Source: Gordonia jinhuaensis | Lineage (GTDB): Bacteria > Actinomycetota > Actinomycetes > Mycobacteriales > Mycobacteriaceae | Assembly: GCF_014639795.1 (NCBI RefSeq) | Contig: NZ_BMGC01000008.1 | Location: 90,035 to 154,034 of the forward strand | Direction: 5' to 3' | DNA: 64,000 bases | The notes under the pieces: model-generated | Told to the model about the DNA's origin: nothing | Seen by the model: the letters and a program-made list of their open reading frames with translations, nothing else | The model's database searches: none | Program-made: the position numbers and the translations under genes | Part shown: one piece after another, positions 62,170 to 64,000 of the stretch | How the letters are laid out: each line of letters begins with the position of its first letter | How positions within the stretch are numbered: position 1 is the stretch's first letter

Positions 62170-63474
62170 CTATCCGGTCGCCGGGACGAAGGCAGTCTTC
62201 CCGTCGTCCGAAAACATGATCGCGCCAACGTTGTTCACCATTGCGAAAGACCCCTGAATATTAGCCGTCACGTCCCGTCCTGTGGCGCCATCGAGAACGA
62301 CGCTCATTCCGTGATCTACCTGGCCGTAGACCAGACCGTCGAAGAACACAGGGTCCCGTGGGGCCATCCTGTTTGCTTCTGGCAGGGACCAGATCGGTTG
62401 GAGCGTCGACGGGTCCAGAGCGCGCAACTCATCCGCACCATCGTCATTCACGCCGACGTCATAGACCGCATCGCCATCTCGGGTCGGATGGGAGAGCTCG
62501 ACACCCGGAAACCGCTGCGTCAGTGCCCCCGTCGTCGGATCGATAGCTGCCGTAACAGTGCCTGAGGCTCCACTGTAGTGAGCGAAACTGACGACGGTCT
62601 TGCTGTCAGTCTGCAGAACTGACAGATCACGCGGGGCAGATTCGTAGTCGTTGCCCGCCGTCCACTTCACCTTGCCACTTGTTGGATCTAGTCCCACCAA
62701 AAGCGGGTAGTCCGTTTTTGCTGTCGTAGTCGAGTGCGCGGTGGCGACGATGGCCGACGGCGTCACCGCATACGCATCGCCGCGTGTGGTCCACAGGACC
62801 TTGTGGGTTGCTGCATCGACAGCCGCGACAATCCCGTCGCTCATACTGTTTCCGCCGCCGTCACCGACGATGACACGGCCGTCCGTAGCGCTCAAAATCG
62901 TCAGACCACCTGTTGGCGCACCATACGCGAGTCCGACTCCTGGAATGTTCACACTCCAGTCGAGCTTGCCGGACCCAGTGTCGACCGCAATGAGTTGGTA
63001 CGCCTGTGAATCGCTTTCCGTACCGCCCCCTCGGAGCTCCACGTCGAGTACCCCGTAGACCGTCGAATGATCTGGGCTAAGTACCGGCGCACTCACGTCA
63101 GCCGAGTCGTTGAGCGACGGATCGGACGCGTCGGAGCCAGCACCCGGAAAGTCCTGCGTCCACCGAGGCTTGCCGGTCGTCAAACTGGTGGCAACGATGC
63201 CCGATCGAGTGACGCCATAAGCCGTCCGATCGTCCATCACAAATCTGCTGGTGAAGTCGCCCGTAACGTTGGTATCGATCGCCTGAGAGTCAAGAGGACG
63301 CGGCACACCATCGAATTTTCTCGGGGGATCGAACGCTCTCACCGCGCTGCCATCGCTGCCGTCACGTGGTGTCGATGTTGAACTCGCAGTACCCGCGTCC
63401 GTCGATGAGCACGACGTGAGCAAGAGAGCAGCAGCAAGCAGTGCGCCCGAAGCGCCCGAAATCGTCCGTATCAC
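62170..63474 (-). CDS. Lipoprotein with PQQ-like beta-propeller repeats
   Basis: 434 aa. Signal peptide ALLAAALLLTSC with lipobox LTSC, then an unstructured Ser/Thr/Asp region, then repeats of the form AVDxxTGKxxWxxxxP (TSLTTGKPRWTQDFPG, AVDTGSGKLDWSVNIPG, AVDAATHKVLWTTRG, GLDPTSGKVKWTAG, ALDPSTLQPIWSLPEA) that build a beta-propeller. These propellers act as binding scaffolds on the cell surface, like BamB. The gene has lower GC than its neighbours. GTG start. Confidence 0.8.
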   Translation of the reverse strand: MIRTISGASGALLAAALLLTSCSSTDAGTASSTSTPRDGSDGSAVRAFDPPRKFDGVPRPLDSQAIDTNVTGDFTSRFVMDDRTAYGVTRSGIVATSLTTGKPRWTQDFPGAGSDASDPSLNDSADVSAPVLSPDHSTVYGVLDVELRGGGTESDSQAYQLIAVDTGSGKLDWSVNIPGVGLAYGAPTGGLTILSATDGRVIVGDGGGNSMSDGIVAAVDAATHKVLWTTRGDAYAVTPSAIVATAHSTTTAKTDYPLLVGLDPTSGKVKWTAGNDYESAPRDLSVLQTDSKTVVSFAHYSGASGTVTAAIDPTTGALTQRFPGVELSHPTRDGDAVYDVGVNDDGADELRALDPSTLQPIWSLPEANRMAPRDPVFFDGLVYGQVDHGMSVVLDGATGRDVTANIQGSFAMVNNVGAIMFSDDGKTAFVPATG

Positions 63475-63667
63475 CGTGTCAATATCGCAGAGCGGATGAG
63501 TACCGCCGAATCATTGAACGACGCGGAATCTGACACGCAGGGAAAACAGGCGCCAGTGTCGTACGCGAGAATGACACATCTGCCGACTCACCGCGGCCGC
63601 GCGCAAGATGTGGGGAGGACTCGAACACGGGGCAGGACTCGAACCAAAGACTCCGCCGGATAGAAGA

Positions 63668-63704
63668 AGATCCCCTCACCGGCACACAAACAGTGAGGGG
63701 ATCT
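63668..63704 (-). terminator. Terminator-like hairpin
   Basis: Perfect 12-bp stem AGATCCCCTCAC and its complement (63668-63679, 63693-63704) with a 13-nt loop. On the minus strand it is followed by TCTTCTAT, a weak T-tail, so it may end a minus-strand transcript entering from the right. Confidence 0.65.
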
Positions 63705-63828
63705 CCGCGGAAGGGACAGCATGGTTGTCGAACCACAGCAGTCCGACGGAGCGGCTGCTAGACGGTAGGGCGCCAACCGGGCGATCCCGTGGATTGCGCT
63801 GCCCGACGGGAGTTAGCGGTCCCCAAGA

Positions 63829-63924
63829 TCAGCGAAGGAAACCGACCAACTCGACAATCAGTGCAACGACGAACAAGCCGAGGAACGCGAGCTCAAACGG
63901 GGCTGGTGCACGAGTAGGTGACAT
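63829..63924 (-). CDS. Possible 31-aa single-membrane-segment peptide
   Basis: Minus-strand frame from ATG 63924 to TGA, starting MSPTRAPAPF and then a hydrophobic run ELAFLGLFVVALIVELVGFL, ending R. The composition is clearly membrane-like, but there is no strong ribosome binding site and no promoter was fixed. Too short to be sure; the opposite strand also has an open frame here. Confidence 0.3.
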   Translation of the reverse strand: MSPTRAPAPFELAFLGLFVVALIVELVGFLR

Positions 63925-63968
63925 CTGATCTGGCTTGCCCTGCCGGGCGGCCTGGAAGGATGCCAGCT

Positions 63969-64000
63969 GTGCCCAAGCCCTATCCCCAGGAGTTCCGCGA
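63969..64000 (+). CDS. Partial IS3-type transposase OrfA (runs off right edge)
   Basis: Ten codons are visible from GTG 63969, reading VPKPYPQEFR. This closely resembles the usual beginning of IS3-family OrfA proteins (MPxPYPxEFRxDVV) in actinobacteria. GGAAGGA lies about 9 nt upstream. The left end of the element is probably within about 50 nt upstream (TGATCTGG near 63923), but no inverted repeat can be checked without the other end. Confidence 0.6.
   Translation, partial: MPKPYPQEFR

Larger units (their letters stand above)
63475..63968. other. Intergenic region before the IS element
   Basis: About 490 nt of lower-GC DNA. It contains a terminator-like hairpin (63668-63704), a possible 31-codon membrane peptide on the minus strand (63829-63924), and T-arm-like sequences near 63610-63650 that do not fold into a tRNA. 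Nothing else is convincing. Confidence 0.45.

Noticed and set aside
63608..63660. T-arm-like sequences (GGTTCGAGTCC and TTCGAGTCC on the minus strand) that look like a tRNA end
   Set aside because: No matching acceptor, D-arm or anticodon arm could be found upstream on the minus strand. At most it is a tRNA remnant.

Overview
The window is high-GC actinobacterial chromosome and most likely comes from a Gordonia or a close mycolate-containing relative (Mycobacteriales). The grounds are a FAAL-type acyl-AMP ligase next to a protein that looks like the Gordonia outer-membrane porin GjpA, a MurT/GatD pair, a FAD oxidoreductase plus methyltransferase pair of the 10-methyl fatty acid type, a Stf0-type sulfotransferase and an F420-type oxidoreductase. 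From memory, the gene order murT-gatD / recR-ybaB / SRPBCC / FAD oxidase-methyltransferase / dnaX / aspartate aminotransferase / SRP RNA / tRNA-Ser, and further on PrimPol-LigC, tadA, tyrA and pat, follows the Mycobacterium tuberculosis segment of about Rv3711-Rv3772. The backbone is therefore conserved, with accessory insertions between the blocks.

Layout. 0-6.4 kb: histidine phosphatase, APH-like phosphotransferase, Stf0 sulfotransferase, a formylglycine-generating enzyme with both active-site cysteines, a BCP peroxiredoxin, and murT-gatD for lipid II amidation. 6.4-19.1 kb: udk-like/recR/ybaB operon, a pseudouridine synthase, the FAD oxidoreductase and methyltransferase pair, and an operon of aspartate aminotransferase, two GT87 mannosyltransferase-like genes and dnaX. 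19.1-19.5 kb: SRP RNA and tRNA-Ser(GGA). 19.5-23.5 kb: two secreted glycoside-hydrolase paralogues flanking a phenolic-type flavoprotein monooxygenase. 24.6-26.2 kb: a MarR regulator and a quinone oxidoreductase that share a TTCGT-N3-ACGAA operator. 26.2-28.1 kb: Rieske lipoprotein, DUF2231, NUDIX and VOC genes. 28.1-32.5 kb: the PrimPol-LigC repair pair, then gluQRS converging on a tRNA-guanine transglycosylase that lacks the usual zinc cysteines. 33-36.4 kb: MOSC protein, tRNA-Ser(CGA), CsbD, tadA with its associated protein, and tyrA. 36.4-41.8 kb: glycolipid-binding protein, serine protease, FAAL and the porin. 41.9-46.6 kb: flavoproteins, an SDR and an alcohol dehydrogenase. 46.7-50 kb: tRNA-Arg(ACG), tRNA-Ser(GCT), pat, a secreted hydrolase and a thioesterase. 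50.8-58.9 kb: acyltransferase-3, murF, divergent ddl, CorA, an NmrA-like protein, a CPBP protease, DUF1275 and a lipoprotein. 59-64 kb: zinc-ribbon protein, bluB, a decayed AAA+ ATPase, an LLM oxidoreductase, a beta-propeller lipoprotein, and the start of an IS3-type transposase at the right edge.

Main themes are cell envelope construction (lipid II amidation, MurF/Ddl, GT87, FAAL, porin), membrane lipid methylation, tRNA maturation (TadA with its tRNA-Arg(ACG) substrate; TGT with GluQRS acting in series at Q34), and DNA repair or recombination (RecR, DnaX, PrimPol-LigC). Many genes carry a TANNNT -10 hexamer only 6-8 nt before the start codon, so leaderless transcription is probably common here, and it decides several start codons.

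The most interesting signals are the complete MarR operator set, the zinc-ligand-less TGT beside GluQRS, the degenerate MurT zinc ribbon, the intact FGE beside a sulfotransferase, and the hydrolase/monooxygenase/hydrolase island. All calls come from reading the sequence by eye and from memory of protein families; no searches were run.
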